Source: Eubacterium sp. (GTDB lineage: Bacteria > Bacillota > Clostridia > Lachnospirales > Lachnospiraceae). Taken from it: 57,975 bases of DNA. The stretch covers positions 1-57,975 of the forward strand of contig JAILRB010000045.1 of the NCBI GenBank assembly GCA_024698585.1, read 5' to 3'. Each line of letters opens with the position of its first letter. The first letter of the stretch is position 1. Positions 37,218 through 45,870 of this stretch are shown here, piece by piece. The notes beneath the pieces were generated by a model. That model did no database searches. It was given only the letters and a program-made list of their open reading frames with translations, and was not told where the DNA came from. The position numbers were made by a program, and so were the translations under genes.

Positions 37218-38498
37218 CTATTTTGCCTGTTCTACAGCAAACTTTGCAGCCTTCTTAGCACAGATATCTTTCTTGATGTTCTTCTGATCATCTTCTGAAA
37301 GGTATCCTTCTAATTTTTCAGCTTCCATCTTATACTGTTCAGCCATCTTAGCAATTTCTTCTTTGTATTCTTCATCAGTTGCTTCGATTCCTTCTGCTGC
37401 AACAATTGCTTCTAATACAAGACTTGTTTCGATTCTTGCCTGAGCCTGTGGCTTAACCTGTTCTTTCATCTGTTCTACAGTTCCACCTGTAAACTGTAAG
37501 TACTGATCGAATGACATTCCCTGCATTGCAATGTTCTGAGCAAATTCTTCTAACATCTGTTCAGCCTGTGCTTCAATCATCTTTTCAGGAATTTCCATTT
37601 CAGAATCCTTAACGATTGCTTCGATGACATTGCTTTCTTTTTCTCTTTCAGCATCCTGTGCTTTCTGTTCTTCAAGGTTCTTCTTGATGTCAGCCTTATA
37701 TTCTTCTAATGTATCGAATTCAGATACATCCTGTGCAAAATCATCATCGATTTCAGGATATTCTTTTACCTTTACTTCCTTGATTGTTACCTTAAACATA
37801 GCAGGCTTTCCAGCTAATTCTTCTGCCTGATACTGTTCTGGGAAAGTAACATTAACTTCAACTTCGTCTCCAACCTTCTTACCAACTAACTGATCTTCAA
37901 ATGTATCGATGAAAGAATGAGATCCGATAGTTAATGGATAATCTTCTCCCTTTCCACCTGCGAATGCAACACCATCTACGAATCCTTCGAAGTCAATTAC
38001 TGCCTGGTCTCCGTTTTCGATAGCCTTATCATCCATAGCAACTAATCTGCTGTTCTGTTCTTTCACCTTATCGATTTCAGCCTGAATATCTTCATCAGTT
38101 ACTGTAGCATCAACAGGATCAACCTTTACTCCCTTGTACTTTCCAAGTTTGATTTCCGGCTTTGTAGTTACTTCTGCTTCAAAGATGAATGCTTTTCCTT
38201 TTTCAATCTGTACAACATTGATTTCCGGACGAGCAACGATTTCTAATCCGCTTTCTACTGCTGCATCAGCGTATGCATTTGGGATTAATGAATTTGCAGC
38301 GTCTTCATAGAATACACCTGCACCATACATCTTTTCGATCATAGCGTAAGGAACTTTTCCTTTTCTGAATCCCGGAACATTAAACTTACCTTTATTTTTT
38401 TGATAAGCTGCCTGAATCGCCTTATCAAATTCTTCAGCTGCTACTTCAATTGTAAGCTTTGCTGTATTGTTTTCTAATTTCTCTACCTGTAAACTCAT
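37218..38498 (-). CDS. tig: Trigger factor
   Basis: Ribosome-bound chaperone. 426 residues: ribosome-binding domain with FNVPGFRKGKVP signature (about 38-49, the GFRxGKxP motif), FKBP-type peptidyl-prolyl isomerase domain (about 150-240), and the helical C-terminal chaperone arms rich in Glu, Ala and Met. First gene of the proteostasis run; codon use is strongly biased (GAA, GTT, AAG), as expected of an abundant protein. Confidence 0.97.
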   Translation of the reverse strand: MSLQVEKLENNTAKLTIEVAAEEFDKAIQAAYQKNKGKFNVPGFRKGKVPYAMIEKMYGAGVFYEDAANSLIPNAYADAAVESGLEIVARPEINVVQIEKGKAFIFEAEVTTKPEIKLGKYKGVKVDPVDATVTDEDIQAEIDKVKEQNSRLVAMDDKAIENGDQAVIDFEGFVDGVAFAGGKGEDYPLTIGSHSFIDTFEDQLVGKKVGDEVEVNVTFPEQYQAEELAGKPAMFKVTIKEVKVKEYPEIDDDFAQDVSEFDTLEEYKADIKKNLEEQKAQDAEREKESNVIEAIVKDSEMEIPEKMIEAQAEQMLEEFAQNIAMQGMSFDQYLQFTGGTVEQMKEQVKPQAQARIETSLVLEAIVAAEGIEATDEEYKEEIAKMAEQYKMEAEKLEGYLSEDDQKNIKKDICAKKAAKFAVEQAK

Positions 38499-38589
38499 GG
38501 TTTCTTCCTCCTAAATCATACCATTGGAATAATTTCCATTTTTCTTTTTCTGGCGTTTGGGCATACTTATCCCATTGACGCAGTTTCAT

Positions 38590-38618
38590 ATTATAACACG
38601 AAACATTCATCTTGTCAT
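38590..38618 (-). promoter_or_regulatory. Promoter upstream of tig-clpP-clpX-lon
   Basis: ATGACA and a perfect TATAAT on the minus strand with a 17-base spacer, about 90 bases upstream of the tig start. No CIRCE element and no clear CtsR heptad repeat is visible near it, so the unit is probably expressed constitutively. Confidence 0.75.
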
Positions 38619-38645
38619 CACTTTTTGCCGAAGTTTTCAGACCTT

Positions 38646-39194
38646 TTACTGATACTGGATTGCTGCTGCCACATCCTTTGCTGTTTTCTCATCCACAAGA
38701 ATCCGAATCAGTTCCAGCCCCATTTCTAAAGCCACACCTAAGCCTTTCGCCGTTACAATGTTTCCATCCGTTACAACACCGCCACCATAGTTTTTACAAT
38801 CCATTACTTCTTCAAAGGACGGATAGCTTGTGGCATTTTTGTCCTTTAACAGGCCCAGCTTACTGAAAAGACTTGGTGCTGCACAAATCGCAGCTAACAG
38901 CTTTCCTTCTTCATTGTATTTCACAACCTGTTCCATTAATGTCTCATTGGCTCCCAGGTTCGTTGTTCCCGGCATACCTCCGGGAAGGAAAATACAATCT
39001 CCCCGGCTAAAATCTATTTCATCAATCTTCTGATCTGCATACAATTTTATGTTATGAGAACTTTCTACCAATAACTCATCTTTGATAGATACTGTTACAA
39101 CATCTAACTGGTTTGTTCTGCGAAGTAAGTCGATAACCATCAACGCTTCCACTTCTTCCATTCCGTCTGCTAAAAACGCATAAACTTTCTTCAT
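38646..39194 (-). CDS. DJ-1/PfpI family protein
   Basis: 182 residues. DJ-1 landmarks: KKVYAFLADGMEEVEALM (the Glu that pairs with the cysteine), PGGMPGTTNL, and the nucleophilic elbow AAICAAPSLF with the reactive Cys. The closest functional classes are deglycase/glyoxalase-III-like DJ-1 proteins and ThiJ/YajL; the activity cannot be decided from sequence. Single gene; its ribosome site AGGAGG is visible before the ATG. Confidence 0.93.
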   Translation of the reverse strand: MKKVYAFLADGMEEVEALMVIDLLRRTNQLDVVTVSIKDELLVESSHNIKLYADQKIDEIDFSRGDCIFLPGGMPGTTNLGANETLMEQVVKYNEEGKLLAAICAAPSLFSKLGLLKDKNATSYPSFEEVMDCKNYGGGVVTDGNIVTAKGLGVALEMGLELIRILVDEKTAKDVAAAIQYQ

Positions 39195-39340
39195 ATGAAA
39201 CCTCCTAATCCTTTAACACTCTAACCGTTTCAGTATACCACACTCTGCACTTTAAAAACCATCTTTTTCTTCCTAAATAATATTTCCAACCACCTGATTT
39301 TTTGGTACAATCTCAATAAAACTATGATTGGAGAATTCAT

Positions 39341-39787
39341 ATGGAAATCGAAAGAAAGTTTCTTCCGGCATACCTTCCGGAAAATTTAGACCGGTATAAA
39401 CACCATCTCATTGAACAGGCCTATTTAAATGTAGCTCCTGTAGTCAGAATCCGTCGCCAGGATGATGAATACATTCTTACCTATAAAGGTGGTGGTATGA
39501 TGGCCAGAGAGGAATATAATCTTCCCTTAAATCAAGAAAGCTATCTCCATCTTTTGGAAAAGGCTGATGGAAATATCATTACCAAGACCCGTTATCTCAT
39601 TCCAATTCACGATGGTCTTACTGCAGAACTGGATATTTTTGAAGGAAAGTTTTCCGGCATGCTACTGGTGGAAGTGGAATTTGATTCCGTGGAAGCTGCC
39701 AATGCCTTTCAGAAACCGGACTGGTTTGGAGAAGATGTTACCTACGACAAGCATTATCACAACAGTTACTTAAGCAAAATACAATAA
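39341..39787 (+). CDS. CYTH domain protein (triphosphate tunnel metalloenzyme)
   Basis: 148 residues beginning MEIERKFLP, the ExExK signature of the CYTH family, followed by alternating Arg/Lys/Glu strands that line a tunnel (VRIRRQDDEYILTYKGGG, TKTRYLIP, ELDIFEGKF, VEVEFDS). Most bacterial members hydrolyse inorganic tripolyphosphate or related triphosphates; some are adenylate cyclases. Single gene with a weak promoter (TTTCCA, 17 bases, TACAAT at about 39314) and GGAG before the start. Confidence 0.92.
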   Translation: MEIERKFLPAYLPENLDRYKHHLIEQAYLNVAPVVRIRRQDDEYILTYKGGGMMAREEYNLPLNQESYLHLLEKADGNIITKTRYLIPIHDGLTAELDIFEGKFSGMLLVEVEFDSVEAANAFQKPDWFGEDVTYDKHYHNSYLSKIQ

Positions 39788-39795
39788 CAATTTTT

Positions 39796-39884
39796 AAAAA
39801 AGAAGCCTCTGTTTGAACCGACTTCCAATTGTTAGATTTTTGGTCTGACTTTTTGGGGGAAGTTCAAAACGAGGCTTCTTTTCA
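39796..39884. terminator. Very long bidirectional hairpin terminator
   Basis: AAAAGAAGCCTC and GAGGCTTCTTTT pair over 12 bases, and the pairing continues with small bulges through GTTTGAAC and CTTCC on the left against GGAAGTTCAAAAC on the right, leaving a loop of about 30 bases. Poly-T on both strands. It separates the convergent CYTH and M64 genes. Confidence 0.85.
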
Positions 39885-39889
39885 ATGAT

Positions 39890-42800
39890 TTATTTGTATG
39901 ATTTTTTCGAATAATTTGGCTGAACTTTTTTCAGGATGTCATTGTAAAGGAAGTTATGTCTTACCTCCGTTAACATCTGACAACTCTGATAAAGTCGATC
40001 TGCAACACCGTAAATCGTATAATTTGCGACATCGGAATAAACATATGCGCCGCTCTCTAATTTTGCATAGGCACGTATTTTCCAGTTCGCAGAAAATTCT
40101 TTGACTGTCTTCGGGCCGAATTTCATGGTCATGGAATGACTGGTTGCAAAATCAGACTGCGCATAGACCTTTTTGCAAAGACCCGATGCATTACATTCAT
40201 AGCTGATTACTCTTTCATTGGAGCTTCCAACATATAAATCCGAATCTGCTGCGTAAGGTGCAAGACCATAAATCAAACCGGCTGATACCACTTCCTGTCC
40301 GTTAATATGATTATCTACCGAGAAGATTGTACGCATACCATCCACTGTGTTACTGATCTGATATCCATTAATCTCAATTCCTCCGGAAATCTTTCTTGTA
40401 TCTGACGCTTTCACAAACTGGAAGTAATCCACGTTTGCTACGTAGTAAGCTCCATTCTTTGTCACATACTTCATATAGATTTTATGAACTCCCGCAGAAA
40501 TCGTAGAATCCAATAATCCGGTATAATCGGAGTATGTCTGCCAATTGGAGCCATTGTTCTTTAATGGAATGGTTCCAACCTTATGATTCAGCGAATCCAC
40601 ATAGATTTCCACAGTTCCATTGGCCGTTCCCTTTGGACTGGAATATCTTAACTGGAACGCTCCGGCACTTTCTGTAAACTGTACTCTGTCATACTGCATC
40701 GTCACGCCATTAGAGATTCCTCCAATATTATGTCCACCACTGGCATTGGAATTATTATCAATTATACCACCCTGATGTTCATCAAAGGCTTCTGCTTCAA
40801 TTTTTTGGTAAGCATTGTAAGTCACAGTAGTCGGCTCTTCTGTGGTCGGTTCCTGTGTGGTCGGTTCCTGTGTGGTCGGTTCTGCTGTAGTCACTTCCTT
40901 CGTGGTTGTTTCCGGTTCTGTATCAACCAATGCAAAAGAAGTTACATCCAGACGATAATTATCCGGTGCATTTCCTAAGTCAATGAAAATCTGCGCCGTA
41001 GTTGTTGTTGTGAAATCCAATGTAATGTTATTGGTTCCACTGCTTAAGCTTACCAGTTTTTCAGTCTGAGATTTATCATCCTTGAATCGAATGTCGTTTG
41101 CTGCTGCACTGGAATTTACAGTAAGCTTACACTGATACTTCTTTCCTGATACAACAGACAGCTCCTTTGTTTTCATCTGAACTGCCCAAGCCGAGTTCTT
41201 TGGTCCATTGTTAATATAAATGCTGAAGTTATTGTATGCATTTCCATTACGGTATCCACCGGTTGGATTATTGCCCCAACCATTTGCAAAATAAACAGAC
41301 CAGAAATTCATGTCAGTCCATTCTGTTCCGGCAGCCGTAAAACCTGATGGAATTGTTGTCGGTGCTTCTGTCGGAGCCTGAGTTGTGGTTACAGCACCAC
41401 GAACACTTACGGTCGCTGTCACACCACTACTTTCTTTTCCATTGTAGACCGAAGTGATCTTTACAGTGTGGTTTCCTTCTGTCACGCCGGTAATCGTCTG
41501 TACCGCACAGGCCACATTACTCAATTTCTTCTGGTTATCCACATAAATATTATAGAGCTGTCCTTTTGATTCCATGGACTCATTTCTGCCCCATACTACT
41601 GTAATTGTATTGTTTGCATCAGAACTGACTACCTGACCAAATACCTCTTCCGGATTATTATTCTGTGGCTGGGTCGTTGGTTCCACGTTCTGACTGGCAA
41701 TATTTAATTCAGGGCGTTCGCTTCCCTGCTTCCATACATTGTTTACACTATTTAATAAATTGGTGACATTTCCATTAGTAAAATCGGATGCACTCTTAGA
41801 CTTAGCATCATTTTCACGATTTCCTGTTCCTGATTTATAGAAACAGTTTGTCACGGTTCCGCCCGGCTTATATCCCACAACACCACCGTTCCAGTATCCA
41901 TCTCCACTGGAAGTAGAACCGGTATTATAACAGTTCTTTACCGTTCCGGATGTGAGCCATCCTACAATACCGCCGGCTACCTGACTGGTGGCATTAATAG
42001 TTCCGATATTATAGCAGTCACGAATCATTCCGCTGCCTTCCATTAATCCGGCAATTCCGCCCACTGCATTAGATGATGTAACCGTACCTGAGAAAGAACA
42101 CTGTTCAATGGTTCCTTTACAGCATCCGGCAATACCACCTACATAATAACTGCTTCCCTTGATGGTAGCATTTTCCAGTTTCAGATTCTTTACCACGGCT
42201 CCTTCTGCTACCTCACGAAACATTCCCACATAACCGTCACTGACATTAATGTTCAGTCCGCTGATTTTATGTCCATTTCCGTTAAAGGTTCCCTGGAATG
42301 TACCACGACTGGTAATGGTTCCGCTGACGGTAATATCATTCGCCAATGTCACTGCCTTATTTTTCGTGGATGCACCATTGGCTACTTTCTGTAAATAGTT
42401 TTTTAACTGGTCTCCATTGTAAATGGTTGTATTTTCTGCGATTTTACTATCAACATTCAGATTAATTCTGCGACGGATTTCTCTCTTACATACTTCACAG
42501 AATTCCTGATTCAGGTAACGCATCTCACATCTCTGATGTGGTCTGTACCAATCCGGCTGTTCTTCATGGGAATACAATCCGACTCCATTCACGCCAATAA
42601 GGTCTGACCACTTACATTTTGAAGGGTCACTTTCATGCGTTCTGTTTGGTGCCTCAGAACGATTGTCTGTTGTGGTTTCCCAATATTCATCTGCTAATCC
42701 ACCACCGGTATGTCCGAATTCATGGAATGCAATATCTCTTGCTTCAGAATGAGCAGAGATACAGCAAAGGCTACCACCGGATCCACCGTACTTTTCACTG

Positions 42801-43459
42801 TTACATACTACAATTGGTACTGCACATTCCGGCATATACTGATTGATTACATTACGAAGTCTTGTTTCATCATGAATACAAACAAGTCGTTCAATATTCC
42901 AGTTATTGAATGTGGCCTTAAAGAAGGTATCATACGGTGCATTCGGATCCAATGATGTTCCTGATGCATTGGACACCGTACATACCGCACGAATATTAAT
43001 CTTGTTCTTAATATTTGATTCATTAAATGGTGAACGGGTCATAAAATAGTCTGCAATCTGTTGTGCGATATTCAGGAATTTATCCTGCTCTCCTGCCGTA
43101 TAACCATCACCACAAATTAAAATACAATAATTCTGTGAATCAGAACCATTGTTGATTAAATCCTTGGTTCTGAAATTATAAGTTTCTGCAATCTGCTGAA
43201 CCTGCCCAGGTTCAACTTCTTTTCCTCTTGCATCAAACTGTTTAAATTCTTCCGGATCCACTTCCACATGCTTCATGGAACCATTTGGAGAAAATACTTC
43301 TACAAGATTATCTTCCTCCAATGCTGCCGGAATCGGTGTTGTTTCATACACTGATGTCTGCTTTTCTGGTGCCGCATCAACCGGTTCCACCGAACCCATC
43401 AATACTAACAATAAAAGAAAGGCAATCATCCTCTTCCCCCACAACTTCACTCGCTTCAT
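39890..43459 (-). CDS. Secreted M64-type metallopeptidase with GLUG repeats and CBM6-like module
   Basis: About 1,189 residues from the ATG at 43459 (MKRVKLWGKR), chosen for the AAGGGAAGGA before it; upstream in-frame starts overlap the promoter region. Signal peptide to about residue 30 (cleavage near VDAA). The peptidase domain carries CGDGYTAGEQDKF, the zinc motif HEFGHTGGGLADEYW (His246, Glu247, His250, Asp257) and FCEVCKREIRRRI, which is the M64 (IgA-peptidase type) arrangement. Then GLUG-type repeats (YVGGIAG, AVGGIAGLMEGS, VAGGIVGWLTSG), a fibronectin-like segment, a carbohydrate-binding-like beta-sandwich, a Thr/Glu/Pro linker, a CBM6-like module (EAEAFDEHQGG...NVDYFQF) and a last beta domain. 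No LPXTG or SLH anchor was seen. A role on host glycoproteins such as IgA or mucin is inference. Confidence 0.92.
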   Translation of the reverse strand: MKRVKLWGKRMIAFLLLLVLMGSVEPVDAAPEKQTSVYETTPIPAALEEDNLVEVFSPNGSMKHVEVDPEEFKQFDARGKEVEPGQVQQIAETYNFRTKDLINNGSDSQNYCILICGDGYTAGEQDKFLNIAQQIADYFMTRSPFNESNIKNKINIRAVCTVSNASGTSLDPNAPYDTFFKATFNNWNIERLVCIHDETRLRNVINQYMPECAVPIVVCNSEKYGGSGGSLCCISAHSEARDIAFHEFGHTGGGLADEYWETTTDNRSEAPNRTHESDPSKCKWSDLIGVNGVGLYSHEEQPDWYRPHQRCEMRYLNQEFCEVCKREIRRRINLNVDSKIAENTTIYNGDQLKNYLQKVANGASTKNKAVTLANDITVSGTITSRGTFQGTFNGNGHKISGLNINVSDGYVGMFREVAEGAVVKNLKLENATIKGSSYYVGGIAGCCKGTIEQCSFSGTVTSSNAVGGIAGLMEGSGMIRDCYNIGTINATSQVAGGIVGWLTSGTVKNCYNTGSTSSGDGYWNGGVVGYKPGGTVTNCFYKSGTGNRENDAKSKSASDFTNGNVTNLLNSVNNVWKQGSERPELNIASQNVEPTTQPQNNNPEEVFGQVVSSDANNTITVVWGRNESMESKGQLYNIYVDNQKKLSNVACAVQTITGVTEGNHTVKITSVYNGKESSGVTATVSVRGAVTTTQAPTEAPTTIPSGFTAAGTEWTDMNFWSVYFANGWGNNPTGGYRNGNAYNNFSIYINNGPKNSAWAVQMKTKELSVVSGKKYQCKLTVNSSAAANDIRFKDDKSQTEKLVSLSSGTNNITLDFTTTTTAQIFIDLGNAPDNYRLDVTSFALVDTEPETTTKEVTTAEPTTQEPTTQEPTTEEPTTVTYNAYQKIEAEAFDEHQGGIIDNNSNASGGHNIGGISNGVTMQYDRVQFTESAGAFQLRYSSPKGTANGTVEIYVDSLNHKVGTIPLKNNGSNWQTYSDYTGLLDSTISAGVHKIYMKYVTKNGAYYVANVDYFQFVKASDTRKISGGIEINGYQISNTVDGMRTIFSVDNHINGQEVVSAGLIYGLAPYAADSDLYVGSSNERVISYECNASGLCKKVYAQSDFATSHSMTMKFGPKTVKEFSANWKIRAYAKLESGAYVYSDVANYTIYGVADRLYQSCQMLTEVRHNFLYNDILKKVQPNYSKKSYK
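40826..40890. repeat. 15-base tandem repeat encoding the Thr-Glu-Pro linker
   Basis: Exact and near-exact copies of a 15-base unit (TGTGGTCGGTTCCTG on the plus strand) code for repeats of Thr-Thr-Gln/Glu-Glu-Pro in the linker before the CBM6-like module. The unit length keeps frame, so linker length can vary. Confidence 0.85.
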
Positions 43460-43564
43460 TTTTTTATCCTTCCCTTTCATTTTTTCCGTTCTCCACACAA
43501 CCGTTTTCAAGTATAGCACAGAATTTTTCAAAATTTTTTAATGCTGAAATTTTATACCCTAAAA

Positions 43565-43599
43565 TAAAAAATGAGGAAATTGTTTTCACAATTTCCTCA
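43565..43599 (-). terminator. Terminator after the G1P-dehydrogenase-like gene
   Basis: A 12-base perfect stem (TGAGGAAATTGT and ACAATTTCCTCA) with a four-base loop and a T-rich tail on the minus strand. Confidence 0.9.
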
Positions 43600-43608
43600 A
43601 GAATTTTC

Positions 43609-44667
43609 TTATAAATGAAAAACTTTTTTCAGTTGTTCATCATGATAAAGTACTTCTTTCGCTTTTTTACGATATTGTTCTTCATGAATATATAAATGTC
43701 GAAACGGTTTAATGGAAGGCGCCAAGTCAATGGCCTTTTCATAATCCTCCGCATTTAGGTTCAATGTTTCCACATAATCCCAAAAACCGGTATCTGTGAG
43801 AATCGTATTCACACGCTTATCTCTATGTTCCTGAACCACACTCATGATGTAGGTTGCAATCCCCACTTGAACACCATGCAATTGTGGTCTCTCCAACAGT
43901 TTATCCAATGCATGACTAATTAAATGTTCACTGCCACTAGTCGGTGCACTACTTCCGGCAATTTCATTGGCGATTCCACTCATTGCCAACGAATGTACCA
44001 ACTCACGAATAAATAAATCATCCGTAATATCATCAAACGGTGTTCGTACAAAACTGTTGACTGCTTTTTTTGCAATCATAGATGCAAAATCATCTAATGT
44101 GGCATAACCGTGTTCGTCTTCATAAACCCAATCATACAACGATGTAATCTTGGAAACTAAATCCCCGATTCCGGAATAAATGAACTTTTTCGGTGCGCTT
44201 TTAATCACATCTGTATCCACAATGATTCCTGTGGCCATCTTTGCAGGCACTGAAGTACGTCTTCCGTTCACAATCAGGGACGCACTGGCACTGGAAAAAC
44301 CATCACTGGAAGAAGACGTTGGAACACTGATGAAAGGAAGTTTTCTAAGGTATGCAGCATACTTTGCCACATCAATGACTTTCCCACCACCGATTCCTAT
44401 CACTGCCTGGGTTTTCATATCCATGGAAAATGCCAATTCAATAATTTCATTAATATTGGAAGTATCTAGTTCCTTCATATCTAAAATTTTGATATCACAT
44501 TTCTCAAGGGACTTTTTCACTCGTTCTCCAAACAAACCAATCAAGTCATTTCCGAAAAATAATGTGACACTCTTCATCCCATGATGGGCAATATATTCTC
44601 CAATATGATCCAAGGTTCCTTCTCCTACCTTAAGGATTACCGGAATCGCAATATGCATATTATTCAT
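43609..44667 (-). CDS. Glycerol-1-phosphate-dehydrogenase-like protein (EgsA/AraM family)
   Basis: 352 residues of the iron/zinc alcohol dehydrogenase superfamily: GIGGGKVIDVAKYAA (dinucleotide loop), PTSSSSDGFSSASASL, and metal ligands in SGIGDLVSK (Asp), SGSEHLISHALD (His) and LHGVQVGIAT (His). The AraM/EgsA branch makes sn-glycerol-1-phosphate, the archaeal-type backbone; Bacillus AraM uses it for heptaprenylglyceryl phosphate. The bacterial paralogue group is wide and a different sugar or polyol phosphate is possible. The ATG at 44667 follows AAAGGAG with seven bases between. Single gene. Confidence 0.85.
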   Translation of the reverse strand: MNNMHIAIPVILKVGEGTLDHIGEYIAHHGMKSVTLFFGNDLIGLFGERVKKSLEKCDIKILDMKELDTSNINEIIELAFSMDMKTQAVIGIGGGKVIDVAKYAAYLRKLPFISVPTSSSSDGFSSASASLIVNGRRTSVPAKMATGIIVDTDVIKSAPKKFIYSGIGDLVSKITSLYDWVYEDEHGYATLDDFASMIAKKAVNSFVRTPFDDITDDLFIRELVHSLAMSGIANEIAGSSAPTSGSEHLISHALDKLLERPQLHGVQVGIATYIMSVVQEHRDKRVNTILTDTGFWDYVETLNLNAEDYEKAIDLAPSIKPFRHLYIHEEQYRKKAKEVLYHDEQLKKVFHL

Positions 44668-44742
44668 AAGCTCACTCCTTTACAATATTATTGTCCACTA
44701 CTCATATGAATATCATACTATTTCTTGCACATCATTGCAAAG

Positions 44743-44769
44743 AAAAACCGGGTAGAATTTTCTACCCGG
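44743..44769 (-). terminator. Terminator after the lipoprotein gene
   Basis: Perfect 10-base stem (CCGGGTAGAA and TTCTACCCGG) with a two-base loop by strict pairing, followed on the minus strand by five T residues. Confidence 0.92.
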
Positions 44770-44785
44770 CCTCTTTCAAAAATCA

Positions 44786-45733
44786 TTATTTTAATGAAAT
44801 ACCTTTTACAATATCCATAGAATCTTCAAGATTTACAAACATACCGTAAACACGTACAGCACCTTCTCCGGAATCTACGAATAACATATACTGTGAATCA
44901 TTAATTTCCATATACTGATATGTAATATCACCAATCTTCTTTTCAGTAATCTTATTATCGCCACCGAAGTTTCCATTCATGGAGTCAGCCCATTCCTTTG
45001 CAGTTCCCCACAGTGTAGAGTATTCCACTTCAACGTATGCGCTTTCGCCTTCTTTTACCATAACCTTTGCGCTATCTTCATCAAATTCATCAAAGTAAGC
45101 ACCTTCCGGAATCTTAACAACTGCTGCAGTAATGTCTGCTTCTTTTGCTTCCTTCTTTGCTGCTAAAATAGATTCCTGTTCTACTACATAAGACTGATGT
45201 TCTTTTGTTTCTCTTCCTGCAACTTTCAGTGTTACATTTCCTGCACCACTTTCCATAGCCCATCCATTAAATTCAATTACAACATCAGCTTCCGGATCAT
45301 TGATAATCCAGCCACCCTTTAATGTAGTTGACTTTCCTGGCTGTATTTCTTCATCAGAATTCAATGTTGCAACAAAGTTATCATCCTTATCTCTTAACTG
45401 TGACCAACCAAGAGATTCTTCTCCCTGTTTTGTAGTGATGTTCGCAACAGTTGTAAATGTTTTTGCTTCTTTTCCAATGTTTGTTACTTTAATGTCTACA
45501 ATCAGGTTGTCAGATCCATCTTCCTCGTTGTAAATTACTTCGTCTCCCACAATTTCAACTTTGAAGTTTTCCTTATAAGTTACAGTCTGAACGTCATAGG
45601 CAGGTTTACTATCCTTACCCGCTCCCTTACTGTCCTTCTTTTCTGAAGAACCACATGCACAAAGTGCAACTGTCATTGCCATAACTGCGAGTACGGCAAT
45701 CCCCTTTTTCATCAAGTTACTTTCCTTTTTCAT
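44786..45733 (-). CDS. Lipoprotein with DUF5067-like domain
   Basis: 315 residues (308 from the alternative inner ATG). The signal ends in a lipobox, TVALCACGSS, then a Lys/Ser-rich linker and an immunoglobulin-like beta domain (about 50-165: VEIVGDEVIYNEEDGSDNLI and VDIKVTNIGKEAKTF) of the kind grouped as DUF5067, and a second alpha/beta part (about 195-315) that looks like a short PsbP/LpqN-type fold. Surface-anchored, function unknown. A strong promoter and a leader hairpin precede it, suggesting good expression. The longer start MKKESNLMKK follows GAGAGGAG and is kept. Confidence 0.85.
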   Translation of the reverse strand: MKKESNLMKKGIAVLAVMAMTVALCACGSSEKKDSKGAGKDSKPAYDVQTVTYKENFKVEIVGDEVIYNEEDGSDNLIVDIKVTNIGKEAKTFTTVANITTKQGEESLGWSQLRDKDDNFVATLNSDEEIQPGKSTTLKGGWIINDPEADVVIEFNGWAMESGAGNVTLKVAGRETKEHQSYVVEQESILAAKKEAKEADITAAVVKIPEGAYFDEFDEDSAKVMVKEGESAYVEVEYSTLWGTAKEWADSMNGNFGGDNKITEKKIGDITYQYMEINDSQYMLFVDSGEGAVRVYGMFVNLEDSMDIVKGISLK

Positions 45734-45764
45734 AGAAATCTCCTCTCTTTCTTAAGTTTTCTCT

Positions 45765-45834
45765 GTTCGAAAAAGTAATTTTTCCGAACAATTACCCTCC
45801 TAACCATTATATAGCATTTTTAGACATACATCAA
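45765..45834 (-). promoter_or_regulatory. Promoter and leader hairpin of the lipoprotein gene
   Basis: TTGATG (45829-45834) and TATAAT (45806-45811) on the minus strand are 17 bases apart. In the leader, GTTCGGAAAAA pairs with TTTTTCGAAC (45765-45789) with one bulge. The hairpin ends about 30 bases before the start codon, so it may stabilise the message. Confidence 0.7.
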
Positions 45835-45870
45835 ATTGTTTTCACGACATCTGTTATTATTTGATGAATT

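Noticed and set aside
43501..43540. Upstream start of the M64 gene at 43531
   Set aside because: That start is a TTG inside the likely promoter region (TATACT at about 43511-43516); the ATG at 43459 has a ribosome site and a proper signal peptide.
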